Shown here: piece after piece, positions 54,404-62,914 of the stretch | How the letters are laid out: every line of letters begins with the position of its first letter | How positions within the stretch are numbered: position 1 is the first letter of the stretch | Assembly (NCBI RefSeq): GCF_001509555.1 | Contig: NZ_LMAS01000001.1 | Location: 280,971 to 344,970 of the forward strand | From: Bacillus sp. FJAT-29937 | GTDB lineage: Bacteria > Bacillota > Bacilli > Bacillales > Cytobacillaceae | DNA: 64,000 nt | Reading direction: 5' to 3' | Notes under the pieces: model-generated | Database searches by the model: none | What the model saw: the letters and a program-made list of their open reading frames with translations, nothing else | Told to the model about the DNA's origin: nothing | Made by a program: the position numbers and the translations under genes

Positions 54404-54462
54404 GAATGTCGAAATAAATGCGTTATGAAGTAATTCTACTATATAAAATGAAATATTCATAA
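54404..54462 (-). promoter_or_regulatory. Promoter and operator of paaX
   Basis: TTATGA (54462-54457), 18-base spacer, TAGAAT (54438-54433) on the minus strand, then ATAACG-N9-CGACAT spanning 54427-54406. A weaker copy of the operator with one good half site. The TGTCGAA it contains also resembles a Spo0A box. Confidence 0.62.
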
Positions 54463-54493
54463 CATTTTAAATCCTAGCATGATGTTACATACT

Positions 54494-55273
54494 CTATCTC
54501 CCTTTGAAATTCGGCTTTCTTTTTTCTTGAAAAGCCTTCATGCCTTCTTTTTGATCTTCAGTTGAAAATAATAGATAGAAATTTTTCCTTTCAAAATGCA
54601 TGCCTTCCTCAAGAGAGGCATCTACCGCTTTCAGCACTGATTCCTTTATTAAGCGAATAGATATTGGCGCTTGATTGGCTATATATCTAGCCATTTTTAA
54701 TGTTTCTTCCATAAGAACCTCTCTAGCAAACAGTTGATTGACTATACCAAAGTGGAGAGCTTCTTTCGCCAAGATTCTTTTTCCTGTAAAAAGCCATTCC
54801 ATTGCCTTTGTTTTACCGGCTAGCTTCGTTAACCTCTGCGTTCCCCCTGCTCCAGGCATCACACCAAGATTTACTTCGGGAAATCCAAATTCCGCATCAT
54901 CTGTGGCATAAAGAAGATCGCAGCAGAGAGCAAGTTCAAAGCCTCCGCCAAGAGCAAACCCTTGGACAGCTCCAATTATCGGCTTCTTTATCATGGCCAA
55001 TCTGTCCCAATCTTTGAATTGATTGCGAAGCTCAAAATTAATTGCATCGTCATTAGCCATTTCTTCAATATCAGCCCCAGCAGCAAAGGCCCTCCCTTTG
55101 CCGCTCAAAATGATAACTTTGACATCATCATTTTCTTCAAATTCTTCCATAACAGTTAGTATTTCTGATACCATTTTGCGATTAATTGCGTTAAGTACCT
55201 TTGGACGATTTAAGGCTATGAATCCAAGCTTTCCTTCTATGGCAGCTTCAATATATTCATAGTCATTACCCAT
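54494..55273 (-). CDS. Enoyl-CoA hydratase, PaaF-like
   Basis: A 259-residue crotonase. Both catalytic glutamates are in place: Glu in GFALGGGFELAL (about 110) and Glu in FGFPEVNLGVMPGAGGTQRL (about 132), as in true hydratases. GKGRAFAAGADIEEMA forms the oxyanion hole. Placement at the end of the paa operon suggests the 2,3-dehydroadipyl-CoA hydration step (PaaF); a PaaG-type isomerase usually lacks one of the glutamates. The start overlaps the EthD gene stop by 8 bases. Confidence 0.85.
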   Translation of the reverse strand: MGNDYEYIEAAIEGKLGFIALNRPKVLNAINRKMVSEILTVMEEFEENDDVKVIILSGKGRAFAAGADIEEMANDDAINFELRNQFKDWDRLAMIKKPIIGAVQGFALGGGFELALCCDLLYATDDAEFGFPEVNLGVMPGAGGTQRLTKLAGKTKAMEWLFTGKRILAKEALHFGIVNQLFAREVLMEETLKMARYIANQAPISIRLIKESVLKAVDASLEEGMHFERKNFYLLFSTEDQKEGMKAFQEKRKPNFKGR

Positions 55274-55574
55274 TTACATCTTCACCGATCATTAATGTGA
55301 TTAAATCACCTGCAAATTTCATCGCATCTTTGCCTGAAGCCTTCCCTTCATCTGTTCTCATCGCCGTTTGAAGTGCCTCCATACTGTCATAATGCATTTC
55401 ACACATGAGGTAATACTTCCCTTCCCCGCCCATTGGACTTCCTACTATTCTAGTAACCTCCATTTTGCGAAGGCCAGGGATTTTTGCCGTAAGAGGGGCA
55501 TGTGTTTCGAAGTAATGCTTATCAAAAGCTTCTTTGTTTTCTGGATGCTTGTATAATGCGATCAGTTTTGCCAT
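55266..55574 (-). CDS. EthD-family protein in the paa operon
   Basis: A 102-residue dimeric alpha/beta-barrel protein (EthD/muconolactone-isomerase fold): LYKHPENKEAFDKHYFETHA is the family core with two His. No reaction is known for this class in phenylacetate degradation; it may help the ring-opening isomerase or be an accessory of the monooxygenase. It lies between paaD (38 bases) and the hydratase (8-base overlap), so it is part of the operon. Confidence 0.8.
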   Translation of the reverse strand: MAKLIALYKHPENKEAFDKHYFETHAPLTAKIPGLRKMEVTRIVGSPMGGEGKYYLMCEMHYDSMEALQTAMRTDEGKASGKDAMKFAGDLITLMIGEDVNG

Positions 55575-55612
55575 TTAATTGTCTTCCCTTCAATTTATAT
55601 TTATATTTATAT

Positions 55613-56107
55613 TTATATTGTAGAAACAGGTTTCATCGCTTCAAAAGGGTTTTTGCAAGTCCTGCAGTAAAGAATGCTGCGACAGGCAGTAGGTCCAAAG
55701 AGATTGTCTAGAGTTGTATAAATGGAGTCGCAAAACGGGCAATTGACTTGCCATTCTCCAGTTTCCTGAATATGTTTTGGAGGAGGGGCAATTCCGAATT
55801 CTTTTAAATCCTCTCTCCCCTTTGCTGTAATGCGGTCTGATGTCCATGGCGGATGGTAAATGAATTGTACATCGATTATTTCATAAGCAAATTGAGATTT
55901 AATTTCTTTAACTACATTTTGACGGATAATTTCAAGAGCTGGACAGCCCATAAAGGTTGGAAGCAGTTCAATGGTTACTAAGGATTCATCCACCGCCACT
56001 CTTTCTACCATCCCTAAATCAACGATCGAAATGGAGTCTATTTCTGGATCCTTAACTTGATGAAGCACTTTAATAATTTCTTCTGCAGAAGTGTTAGTTT
56101 TCTTCAT
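55613..56107 (-). CDS. paaD: Phenylacetyl-CoA epoxidase assembly protein PaaD
   Basis: A 164-residue PaaD: DUF59/MIP18 domain (HQVKDPEIDSISIVDLGMVE, about 15-34; PTFMGCPALE with the conserved Cys) and a C-terminal zinc-type Cys cluster CPFC, CRSILYCRTC. It matures the iron centre of PaaA. Present as a full-length gene directly after paaC. GAAGGATTGATTAAGT precedes the ATG. Confidence 0.88.
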   Translation of the reverse strand: MKKTNTSAEEIIKVLHQVKDPEIDSISIVDLGMVERVAVDESLVTIELLPTFMGCPALEIIRQNVVKEIKSQFAYEIIDVQFIYHPPWTSDRITAKGREDLKEFGIAPPPKHIQETGEWQVNCPFCDSIYTTLDNLFGPTACRSILYCRTCKNPFEAMKPVSTI

Positions 56108-56126
56108 ACTTAATCAATCCTTCTTC

Positions 56127-56942
56127 CTACCAATTCGCTGCCGGATCTGCAAAGTACACTTCAGAAAGAATAGCTAAAGCGATGTCGAGGTCCTTTGAGT
56201 GCTCCCCTAAACGTCCATTCCCGCTCTTCATTCCAAATGATTCTGGCAACGGCAGATTGACCGATTCAAATACTGGAAGCATGGCAGACCTCCACCTCTG
56301 TTTTAATACGTCTTCATCCTCAATCAAACCAAGCTTTGCCATCTCACTCCCCTTTGGCCCTAAAGTGAGGACACCTTCGAGTTCAGCCAGCACTTTTGCA
56401 ACAGCAGTTTCCATTCTTTTTCTTGCCTCACCACCAGCATTCATTAATTGCACAAACCATGTTTTCCAATGCAGAAGATGGTAGTGGAGCTCCATATTCA
56501 CATTGATTGCCATGTGGGCAAGTGGTTGATAGGATGAATTTTTCAAGGAGTCCATACGGATTTTTTTTGCCTGATCATAGAAGTAATTTCTGACGACTGC
56601 AAATGCAAAGTCGTACTGGGGCTTTGATAAATAGTGGCCCGGTCCATTAACCATTTCCAGCAATACAGCATTTCTTCGGTCCTTCGCTTTTCGTGAATGC
56701 GCTAATTCATCAACACTGCCTTCACCAAGGTCTTCAAGAAGCTGATAGAACATTGCCGCATGCCCCATCATATCTTGGCTAATAGAGGAGAAGGCAACGT
56801 CCTCCTCAATATGAGGAGCAAGCCCAAGCCATTCCGACCCCCGGTAGGCGAGAATGAAATCATCATCAGCGAGCTGGTAAAGAAGCAATGTTAATGAAGA
56901 TTTATATGCAGGATCCAGTGATGAAATATCAGTCTTGTTCAC
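56127..56942 (-). CDS. paaC: Phenylacetyl-CoA epoxidase structural subunit PaaC
   Basis: A 271-residue ferritin-like subunit, YQLADDDFILAYRGSEWLGLAP at the N-terminus and EVYFADPAANW at the C-terminus are typical. It pairs with PaaA in the PaaABC core. The start overlaps the paaB end by 14 bases, so translation is coupled. Confidence 0.9.
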   Translation of the reverse strand: MNKTDISSLDPAYKSSLTLLLYQLADDDFILAYRGSEWLGLAPHIEEDVAFSSISQDMMGHAAMFYQLLEDLGEGSVDELAHSRKAKDRRNAVLLEMVNGPGHYLSKPQYDFAFAVVRNYFYDQAKKIRMDSLKNSSYQPLAHMAINVNMELHYHLLHWKTWFVQLMNAGGEARKRMETAVAKVLAELEGVLTLGPKGSEMAKLGLIEDEDVLKQRWRSAMLPVFESVNLPLPESFGMKSGNGRLGEHSKDLDIALAILSEVYFADPAANW

Positions 56943-57285
56943 TCTTTTTCAATCCTCCCCATGACAGAATTTCCTTTTCATCAAGCATTGCTTGTTCATA
57001 CTGACGCCATTTTTTCTTTAAATATCCGTATCCTTTCGTATTTCGATAATCTTTATTATCAAGCCGCTTTAATGACTGCTTTTCCTCAAGAGACATTTTG
57101 CGAATATCTGACCTTTTAATGACCCATATATCAGCTACCGGCTCCCGCCGCATGAAATTTTCCTGTGCCATGACTAGTGCAAGCTCTTGATTCGGGGCAA
57201 GCAAAGAAAATTGATATTGTAATGGGGAGGTATCTGTCCTTTTACTGAAAACCTCGAATTCCTGGTAAAATCCTCCACTGCTCAA
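56929..57285 (-). CDS. paaB: Phenylacetyl-CoA epoxidase subunit PaaB
   Basis: About 118 residues with FYQEFEVFSKRTDTSPLQYQ and ALVMAQENFMRREPVADIWV, the small bridging PaaB fold. TTG 57285 is chosen because AGGAGGAGACTCA precedes it, 32 bases after the paaA stop; the frame is open to an ATG at 57321, which would overlap paaA. It is a little longer than E. coli PaaB (about 95). Confidence 0.85.
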   Translation of the reverse strand: MSSGGFYQEFEVFSKRTDTSPLQYQFSLLAPNQELALVMAQENFMRREPVADIWVIKRSDIRKMSLEEKQSLKRLDNKDYRNTKGYGYLKKKWRQYEQAMLDEKEILSWGGLKKSEQD

Positions 57286-57317
57286 TGAGTCTCCTCCTAT
57301 CCAAATTTTTCGTAAAA

Positions 57318-58280
57318 TCAATGATTCGCATTAGCCAGCGCATCACGAACCCACTGATTTTCAACATAAGTTGTTTGCCGCAACTCTAAACGTTCCTTTG
57401 ATTTCGGGCCATTATTCCTGACAATTTCCTTAAATCGATCCCAATCAGGCTGCTTATAAACCCACTTTTCCTGCTCTTTATCAAAATGCATCGTTTCATC
57501 CGGGATTGTTAATCCAAGTGATAAGACTCTAGGGATATATTTCGAAAAGAAATCCTGTCTCAGTTGTTCATTTGTTTTAGTTCGGATTCGATATTTAATC
57601 GTTATATCTTGCTTAGAAGTGCCTGTCGTAGATGCATCTGCCGGACCGAAGAACATCAGAAGAGATTCCCACCACCTATTAACGGCACCCTGTACCATCT
57701 CTCTTTGATCCTTTGTCCCTTCAGCCAATGCCATAATGATGGACTCGCCATGCTGTGCATGGAAAACCTCCTCTGCACAAATTCTTTTCAAAGCTCTTGC
57801 ATAAGGCCCATATGAAGCATCAAGCATATTCGTTTGTGAAATAATAGCTGCACCATCGACAAGCCAGCCAATTAATCCTGCGTCTCCCCATGTCGGGGCT
57901 TCCATATGAAATACATTATGAAATTTCAGCCTTCCGTTAAACAAATCTTGCATAATATCTTCACGGGTTTTACCAAGAGGCTTCATTAAATCTTCTGCGA
58001 CTCTTAATAGCAGCTGCCCGTGCCCCATTTCATCCTGTACCTTTGCCATGATCCCAAGCTTTCTTTTCAATGAAGGTGCTTTCGGGACCCATTCCTTTTC
58101 AGGTAATGCCCCCATAATTTCACTTATTCCGTGCATTGAAATTAATTTAATCAGCGTTATTCGATACTCGTCCGGCATCCAATCATCCGCTTCAATTTTT
58201 TCACCATTATTGATGCGGTTCAAGAAGTGCTCGTATTTCTCCTCCTCTGTTAAATGCTCGTTAAAAATCGTAATAGACAA
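57318..58280 (-). CDS. paaA: Phenylacetyl-CoA 1,2-epoxidase catalytic subunit PaaA
   Basis: A 320-residue di-iron oxygenase that epoxidises the ring of phenylacetyl-CoA. Ferritin-like di-iron ligands: Glu/His in KVQDEMGHGQLLLRVAEDL and in CAEEVFHAQHGESIIM. TTG 58280 is chosen over the frame start at 58295 because GGGGGTGAGTCA precedes it. First gene of paaABCD-ethD-paaF. The reductase PaaE, needed for electron supply in E. coli, is not in the operon or window. Confidence 0.92.
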   Translation of the reverse strand: MSITIFNEHLTEEEKYEHFLNRINNGEKIEADDWMPDEYRITLIKLISMHGISEIMGALPEKEWVPKAPSLKRKLGIMAKVQDEMGHGQLLLRVAEDLMKPLGKTREDIMQDLFNGRLKFHNVFHMEAPTWGDAGLIGWLVDGAAIISQTNMLDASYGPYARALKRICAEEVFHAQHGESIIMALAEGTKDQREMVQGAVNRWWESLLMFFGPADASTTGTSKQDITIKYRIRTKTNEQLRQDFFSKYIPRVLSLGLTIPDETMHFDKEQEKWVYKQPDWDRFKEIVRNNGPKSKERLELRQTTYVENQWVRDALANANH

Positions 58281-58302
58281 ATGACTCACCCCCAAGTTTT
58301 AA

Positions 58303-58386
58303 TGACGTTTTTATTACGTCATGCGATTTACTCAAAAATCAAAATCTCTCCTTTAAATGATTTTATATAACGTTTATTTCTCGTAC
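58303..58386 (-). promoter_or_regulatory. Two paa-type operators upstream of paaA
   Basis: Proximal: ATGACG-N9-CGTCAT at 58302-58322, perfect 6-bp arms, in the 5' leader. Distal: ATAACG-N9-CGTACT at 58367-58387, weaker, near a TTGTTT/TTAAAT promoter pair on the minus strand. The remaining 300-bp gap to the divergent dipeptidase gene holds no gene. Confidence 0.7.
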
Positions 58387-58616
58387 TATTTAATATGTGT
58401 CATATATTTAAAACAAAGATACATTGGAAATGGTAAAAAGTCAATGAGTTTTCTGAAAATTTTATATATTTATTCGCCCTATTTTTAAAATTAAAAATTC
58501 GAAATCGGCTTAGATTTTTTATCCAAATAGTTGACTATGTTATAGTTAAATAGGACAAACAATTTGGAAGGATTATGTAAAGGTAATTCCAGAATTAGGA
58601 CATGGAGGGAAGAAAA

Positions 58617-59990
58617 ATGAATCAAGCAATATTGGATTTTCTTCAGGATAAAAGAGAAATACATCTTAAGGAGCTTTTCGAATTTCTAGCCATACCAAGC
58701 ATTAGCGCCCTGCCCGACCATAAAAACGATGTACAAAGGGGTGCTCAATGGACAGCTGATGCATTGACAAAAATAGGGATTGAACATGTGAAAATTTACG
58801 AAACAAAAGGACATCCTGTTGTCTATGGAGACTGGTTAAAAGCCGAAGGAAAACCGACAGTTCTTATATACGGCCACTATGATGTACAGCCGGTAGATCC
58901 CCTTCATTTATGGGAGACTTCCCCATTTGAAGCAGATATTAGAGATAAAAAAATATATGCGCGTGGGGCCAGTGATGATAAAGGGCAAGTATTCATGCAT
59001 TTGAAAGCCATTGAAGCGATTCTTCAAACAACCGGCACTCTTCCGGTGAACTTTAAGTTTTGCATTGAAGGCGAAGAGGAGATTGGAAGCCCTAACCTAC
59101 CAGCTTTTGTTGAAGAGAATAAAGACCTTCTATCAGCTGATGTAATTGTTATTTCAGATACAGGCATGATTGATAAAGGGAAGCCTACTATTTGCTACGG
59201 CCTGCGCGGATTATGCGGTTTACAGATTGATGTAAAAGGTGCAAAAGGAGACCTTCATTCTGGATTATATGGCGGAGCTGTACAAAACCCTATTCATGCA
59301 CTAGTCCAATTAGTTAATACGTTCCATGATATCGATGGTAAAATTACAGTAGATGGATTTTATGATCAAGTTCAGCCTTTAACTGAAGATGAAAAACAAG
59401 CATATGATGCATTGAAAATGAGTGATGAGAGCTTTAAGCAGCAAGCTGGTGTTACAGAATTATTCGGTGAACTAGGGTTTTCAACATTAGAAAGATTATG
59501 GGTTAGACCAACACTTGAAGTAAATGGGATTTATGGAGGTTTTCAAGGGGAAGGCATTAAAACAGTCATCCCTTCTGAAGCTTCGGCAAAGATCACATGC
59601 CGCCTAGTCCCAAATCAAGATCCAGATGAAATTGTCAGCCTTTTAAAGCAGCATATTGAAAAACATAAACCAAAGGGTGTAGAAGTGAATATTTCTCTAT
59701 TTGATAAAGGTTCACCGTATGTCACTCCTTTTGACCATCCGGCTATCCAAGCTGCAGGCCGTGCCTATGAAAAAGTATATGGCGTTCCTACATCCTATAC
59801 TCGCGGAGGCGGATCCATTCCGATCGTAGCGGCATTTGATCAAATATTACAGCTACCTGTTGTCTTAATGGGTTTCGGGCTGCCTGATGAAAATTTTCAT
59901 GCGCCAAATGAGCATTTCCATTTAGAAAACTTTGATAAAGGCCTTGATACACTTTGTTATTATTGGTATGAACTGGAGAAATCAATATAA
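58617..59990 (+). CDS. M20-family metallodipeptidase
   Basis: A 457-residue zinc dipeptidase of the carnosinase/CNDP-like M20A group. Metal ligands: LIYGHYDVQPVDP (His and Asp, about 85), GASDDKGQVF (bridging Asp), CIEGEEEIGSPN (Glu pair about 147) and FHAPNEHFH at the C-terminus. The dimerisation lid is the middle third. ATG 58617 chosen by GGAGGGAAG; the frame extends to 58602. It may supply amino acids but is not clearly part of the aromatic island. Confidence 0.9.
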   Translation: MNQAILDFLQDKREIHLKELFEFLAIPSISALPDHKNDVQRGAQWTADALTKIGIEHVKIYETKGHPVVYGDWLKAEGKPTVLIYGHYDVQPVDPLHLWETSPFEADIRDKKIYARGASDDKGQVFMHLKAIEAILQTTGTLPVNFKFCIEGEEEIGSPNLPAFVEENKDLLSADVIVISDTGMIDKGKPTICYGLRGLCGLQIDVKGAKGDLHSGLYGGAVQNPIHALVQLVNTFHDIDGKITVDGFYDQVQPLTEDEKQAYDALKMSDESFKQQAGVTELFGELGFSTLERLWVRPTLEVNGIYGGFQGEGIKTVIPSEASAKITCRLVPNQDPDEIVSLLKQHIEKHKPKGVEVNISLFDKGSPYVTPFDHPAIQAAGRAYEKVYGVPTSYTRGGGSIPIVAAFDQILQLPVVLMGFGLPDENFHAPNEHFHLENFDKGLDTLCYYWYELEKSI

Positions 59991-59992
59991 GT

Positions 59993-60022
59993 AAAAAGAC
60001 GCCGCTTTAGCTGGCGTCTTTC
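59993..60022. terminator. Terminator between the dipeptidase and MFS genes
   Basis: AAAGACGCC and GGCGTCTTT form a 9-bp stem; it can serve both convergent genes. Confidence 0.85.
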
Positions 60023-60025
60023 CAT

Positions 60026-61273
60026 TTATCCAAGCACTTTACTGCCGATTGATCCAGTATGGCTTTTTCGCATATATAAGAACATGAACAAGAATAGAAT
60101 AGCGCTGGCCCCTCTTAGAATCGTGGAAATACTCATAGCCATGTTCATGCTCGTATTCTCAAGAAGGAACACACCGAATTGTGGCGCAATAAACGCTACA
60201 AGTGCTAACAATATATTATAATTCGAAATATAAGTACTCCGATTCTCCTCTTTTGTAACCTCTAACAAATGATTAAATAATAATAACACAGTCCCCGAGA
60301 CGAATAAGCCGGAAGAGGCATTTACAATGACAAGATAAACTAAATTAGTGGAGAGTACAGTCAAAATAGGAGTACTGGCCATTCCTAAAGATACGAAAAT
60401 CAGCATCTTTGCATTACTATGTTTGTCAGCCATTCTCCCCCACCAGTTAAAACTGACTATCTGGGCAAGTTGATTAGAAACAGTAAATAAACTAATCCAA
60501 AAAGCAGTCGCTCCTGCAAACTTGATTTGGTAAATGCTAAATAATGACCACGCCATTTGCCAGCCAAAATTAAAAAACAAGCAGCAAACTAAGAAATAGA
60601 CGAATGGCTTATGTTTATAAACATGGAGGCCTAAATTTAGTTTCTTCTTTTCTATTTTCTTACCAGTCTTTTTTTCTTTATGCTTCAATAAATAGTAAAC
60701 TTCCATTAATCCGAAAAGGAACGCGGAAATAAATAATAGCTGATATGGTAACGCATTGCTTTTATCAAATTGCTGCAAAAGAATACCAATCAAGAAGGTA
60801 GATATCATCCCAACAATGGTCATCATTTTATTTCTTTCACTGAAAAATCCGCTTCTTCTTTCATCAGGAATAAGATCTCCAATAAAGGATTGCCAGCTTA
60901 AATTGGCAAATGAACCAGGTAAATTCATCAAACCAACTAAAAGAACAAATGCCCAGCTCCGATATTCAACAGGCAGAAAAATAACAAAAAACATGGCAAT
61001 GAGAAACAAACGTGCTGCTAGAAAAGAATACGCGGTAAATTTCTTCTTTTCTTCTAATCTGCTTAAAATAATGGAGCCGATCAGCATCGCGAACATGCCG
61101 ACAAATTGCGGCAAGGAACTAATTAAACCAACCTGATAATTGGTAGCGCCAAGGACACTAATGGCGAACAATGGAAAATAATTGTTACTAATATTTAGGA
61201 CAATCGTTGTTGCAATTCCGTTTCGAATACTAAGCTTTTCATTTGCCTTTAAAGTACTATAAGACTGTGGCAT
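60026..61273 (-). CDS. MFS transporter, unknown substrate
   Basis: A 415-residue, 12-segment major facilitator. RNGIATTIVLNISNNYFPLF starts segment 1, and a long basic cytoplasmic loop (KEKKTGKKIEKKK) divides the two halves near residue 195. ATG 61273 chosen because GGAAGAGG precedes it. Resembles drug efflux or sugar-phosphate-like exporters only at family level. Monocistronic. Confidence 0.82.
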   Translation of the reverse strand: MPQSYSTLKANEKLSIRNGIATTIVLNISNNYFPLFAISVLGATNYQVGLISSLPQFVGMFAMLIGSIILSRLEEKKKFTAYSFLAARLFLIAMFFVIFLPVEYRSWAFVLLVGLMNLPGSFANLSWQSFIGDLIPDERRSGFFSERNKMMTIVGMISTFLIGILLQQFDKSNALPYQLLFISAFLFGLMEVYYLLKHKEKKTGKKIEKKKLNLGLHVYKHKPFVYFLVCCLFFNFGWQMAWSLFSIYQIKFAGATAFWISLFTVSNQLAQIVSFNWWGRMADKHSNAKMLIFVSLGMASTPILTVLSTNLVYLVIVNASSGLFVSGTVLLLFNHLLEVTKEENRSTYISNYNILLALVAFIAPQFGVFLLENTSMNMAMSISTILRGASAILFLFMFLYMRKSHTGSIGSKVLG

Positions 61274-61421
61274 TTTTCCTCTTCCTTCATTCATATAACT
61301 ATTTATTTCGTTATTCTAAATAATTTTTTCTTTAGCTATCATAATCCCTCCTCAAACAAGATGCAAGAGGGTTTCTGCGTTTTAGGAAAAAAATTATTCC
61401 TGTGACTCATAACGGCTTTTC

Positions 61422-61455
61422 AAAAAAAAAAGAAGCCTTATTTTCGGCCTCTTTA
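61422..61455 (-). terminator. Terminator of the coiled-coil gene
   Basis: AGAGGCC and GGCTTCT pair with one G-U pair on the minus strand, followed by about ten T residues. Confidence 0.82.
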
Positions 61456-61474
61456 GAAATGGCATATAAAAAAA

Positions 61475-61840
61475 TCAGCTTACCATATTCTTACCTTTTA
61501 ACATCAAAATCGCTTCTTCGTTTTTGGCAATTTTCGTTAATTGGGCATCCAAACGCTGATTTATACAATGCAGTTCTTCGTTGAATATTTTCATTGATGC
61601 CCCTTTTAAAAATTGAAAAAAGTCATTTAATTCCTCTCTTTGGTACGATTCCATTTTTTCAACGATGTCCTTAATATCAGATAAATCAATTTGATTCACT
61701 TCAATTCTATGTTCAATGCTATCGACTTTTTCTAATCGGTCCAGCCGTCTCTCCAGCGATTTAATGTTATCACTGATGTCAGCAACTTGATTTCTTATGT
61801 CATTCATTCCATTCAATATTTTCGTTAATATCTCCTCCAT
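61475..61840 (-). CDS. Small coiled-coil protein, unknown
   Basis: About 121 residues, MEEILTKILNGMNDIRNQVA at the N-terminus, then a long heptad pattern (SLERRLDRLEKVDSIEHRIE and on), so a dimeric coiled coil without Cys or membrane segments. Domain of this kind occurs in phage-tail or scaffold-like Bacillus small proteins; family not assigned. ATG 61840 follows GGAGCGATAAGTG; GTG 61843 is the alternative. Confidence 0.68.
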   Translation of the reverse strand: MEEILTKILNGMNDIRNQVADISDNIKSLERRLDRLEKVDSIEHRIEVNQIDLSDIKDIVEKMESYQREELNDFFQFLKGASMKIFNEELHCINQRLDAQLTKIAKNEEAILMLKGKNMVS

Positions 61841-61964
61841 CACTTATCGCTCCTTACTTTTATTACATTCATCTTACCACCATTGAGTAGGAGGAATCTG
61901 TGAATATTTATTTACAATATTAAAGATTCACAAAATATGTCAGATGTGTGAATAGCAAAAATAA

Positions 61965-61999
61965 AGAAGCCTGGACATTCAACATATCCAGGCTTTTTA
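61965..61999 (-). terminator. Terminator of the sda operon
   Basis: AAGCCTGGA and TCCAGGCTT form a 9-bp stem; T tract on the minus strand is after the arms, near the sdaAA stop. Confidence 0.85.
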
Positions 62000-62005
62000 C
62001 GTTTA

Positions 62006-62887
62006 TTATTTTTTTTCGCCAAATATTTCTGCTTCTAGTCTTCGTCCTGTAGGTGTTGCTGCAAGACCGCCTTCAGCCGTTTCTCTTAATGCTGAAGGCA
62101 TTGACTGACCGATGAGGAACATCGCATGAATGACTTCATCACATGGAATACGGCTTGTGATGCCAGCAAGAGCCATATCAGCCGCAGTCATTGCATTTGA
62201 GGCACCCATCGCATTTCGTTTTACACATGGTACTTCTACTAATCCTGCAACAGGGTCACATACTAAGCCAAGCATGTTTTTCAACGTAATGGCCATTGCT
62301 TCAGCTGCCTGACTAGGTGTACCTCCAGCAAGCTCAACAATAGACGCAGCCGCCATCCCGCTTGCTGAGCCAACTTCAGCCTGACAGCCGCCAGCTGCTC
62401 CAGAAATAGATGCATTATTCGCCACAACAAAGCCAAAGGCTGCAGAAGTAAACAGAAATTCGATCATTTCCATTCTCGTTGGATTTAAGACTTCCTTCAC
62501 TGCAAATAACGTACCAGGTACAACACCTGCAGAACCAGCAGTCGGAGTTGCGCAAATAGTCCCCATTGCTGCGTTAACCTCGTTCGTTGCAACTGCTTTA
62601 CTTACCGCATCAAGCAGAATATTTCCCGATAATGATTTTCCGCTTTTTATATAATTTTGCAGCAGAACTGCATCACCACCCGTTAAACCAGATACAGAAG
62701 TAACCCCTTTTAAACCTCGCTCTACAGCTTCTTCCATAACGGTTAAATTACGATCCATCTTAGCAATAATTTCTTCTCTTGTAAGTCCAGTTACTTCAAT
62801 CTCCTGCTGAATCATAATTTCTGCTATTTTCACTTGTTTACTTTCTGCAAGCTCAACAAGTTCAGCTACATTCCTAAATAAAATCAT
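62006..62887 (-). CDS. sdaAA: L-serine dehydratase, iron-sulfur alpha subunit
   Basis: A 293-residue alpha subunit of the 4Fe-4S L-serine deaminase, serine to pyruvate and ammonia. Cluster cysteines: TICATPTAGSAGVVPG, GAAGGCQAEVGSASG and LVCDPVAGLVEVPC. It works with SdaAB 27 bases upstream. It balances the serine made by glyA elsewhere in the window. GGGGTGGAAAG precedes the ATG. Confidence 0.93.
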   Translation of the reverse strand: MILFRNVAELVELAESKQVKIAEIMIQQEIEVTGLTREEIIAKMDRNLTVMEEAVERGLKGVTSVSGLTGGDAVLLQNYIKSGKSLSGNILLDAVSKAVATNEVNAAMGTICATPTAGSAGVVPGTLFAVKEVLNPTRMEMIEFLFTSAAFGFVVANNASISGAAGGCQAEVGSASGMAAASIVELAGGTPSQAAEAMAITLKNMLGLVCDPVAGLVEVPCVKRNAMGASNAMTAADMALAGITSRIPCDEVIHAMFLIGQSMPSALRETAEGGLAATPTGRRLEAEIFGEKK

Positions 62888-62914
62888 CTTTCCACCCCTA
62901 ATTTTGGCTATCTA

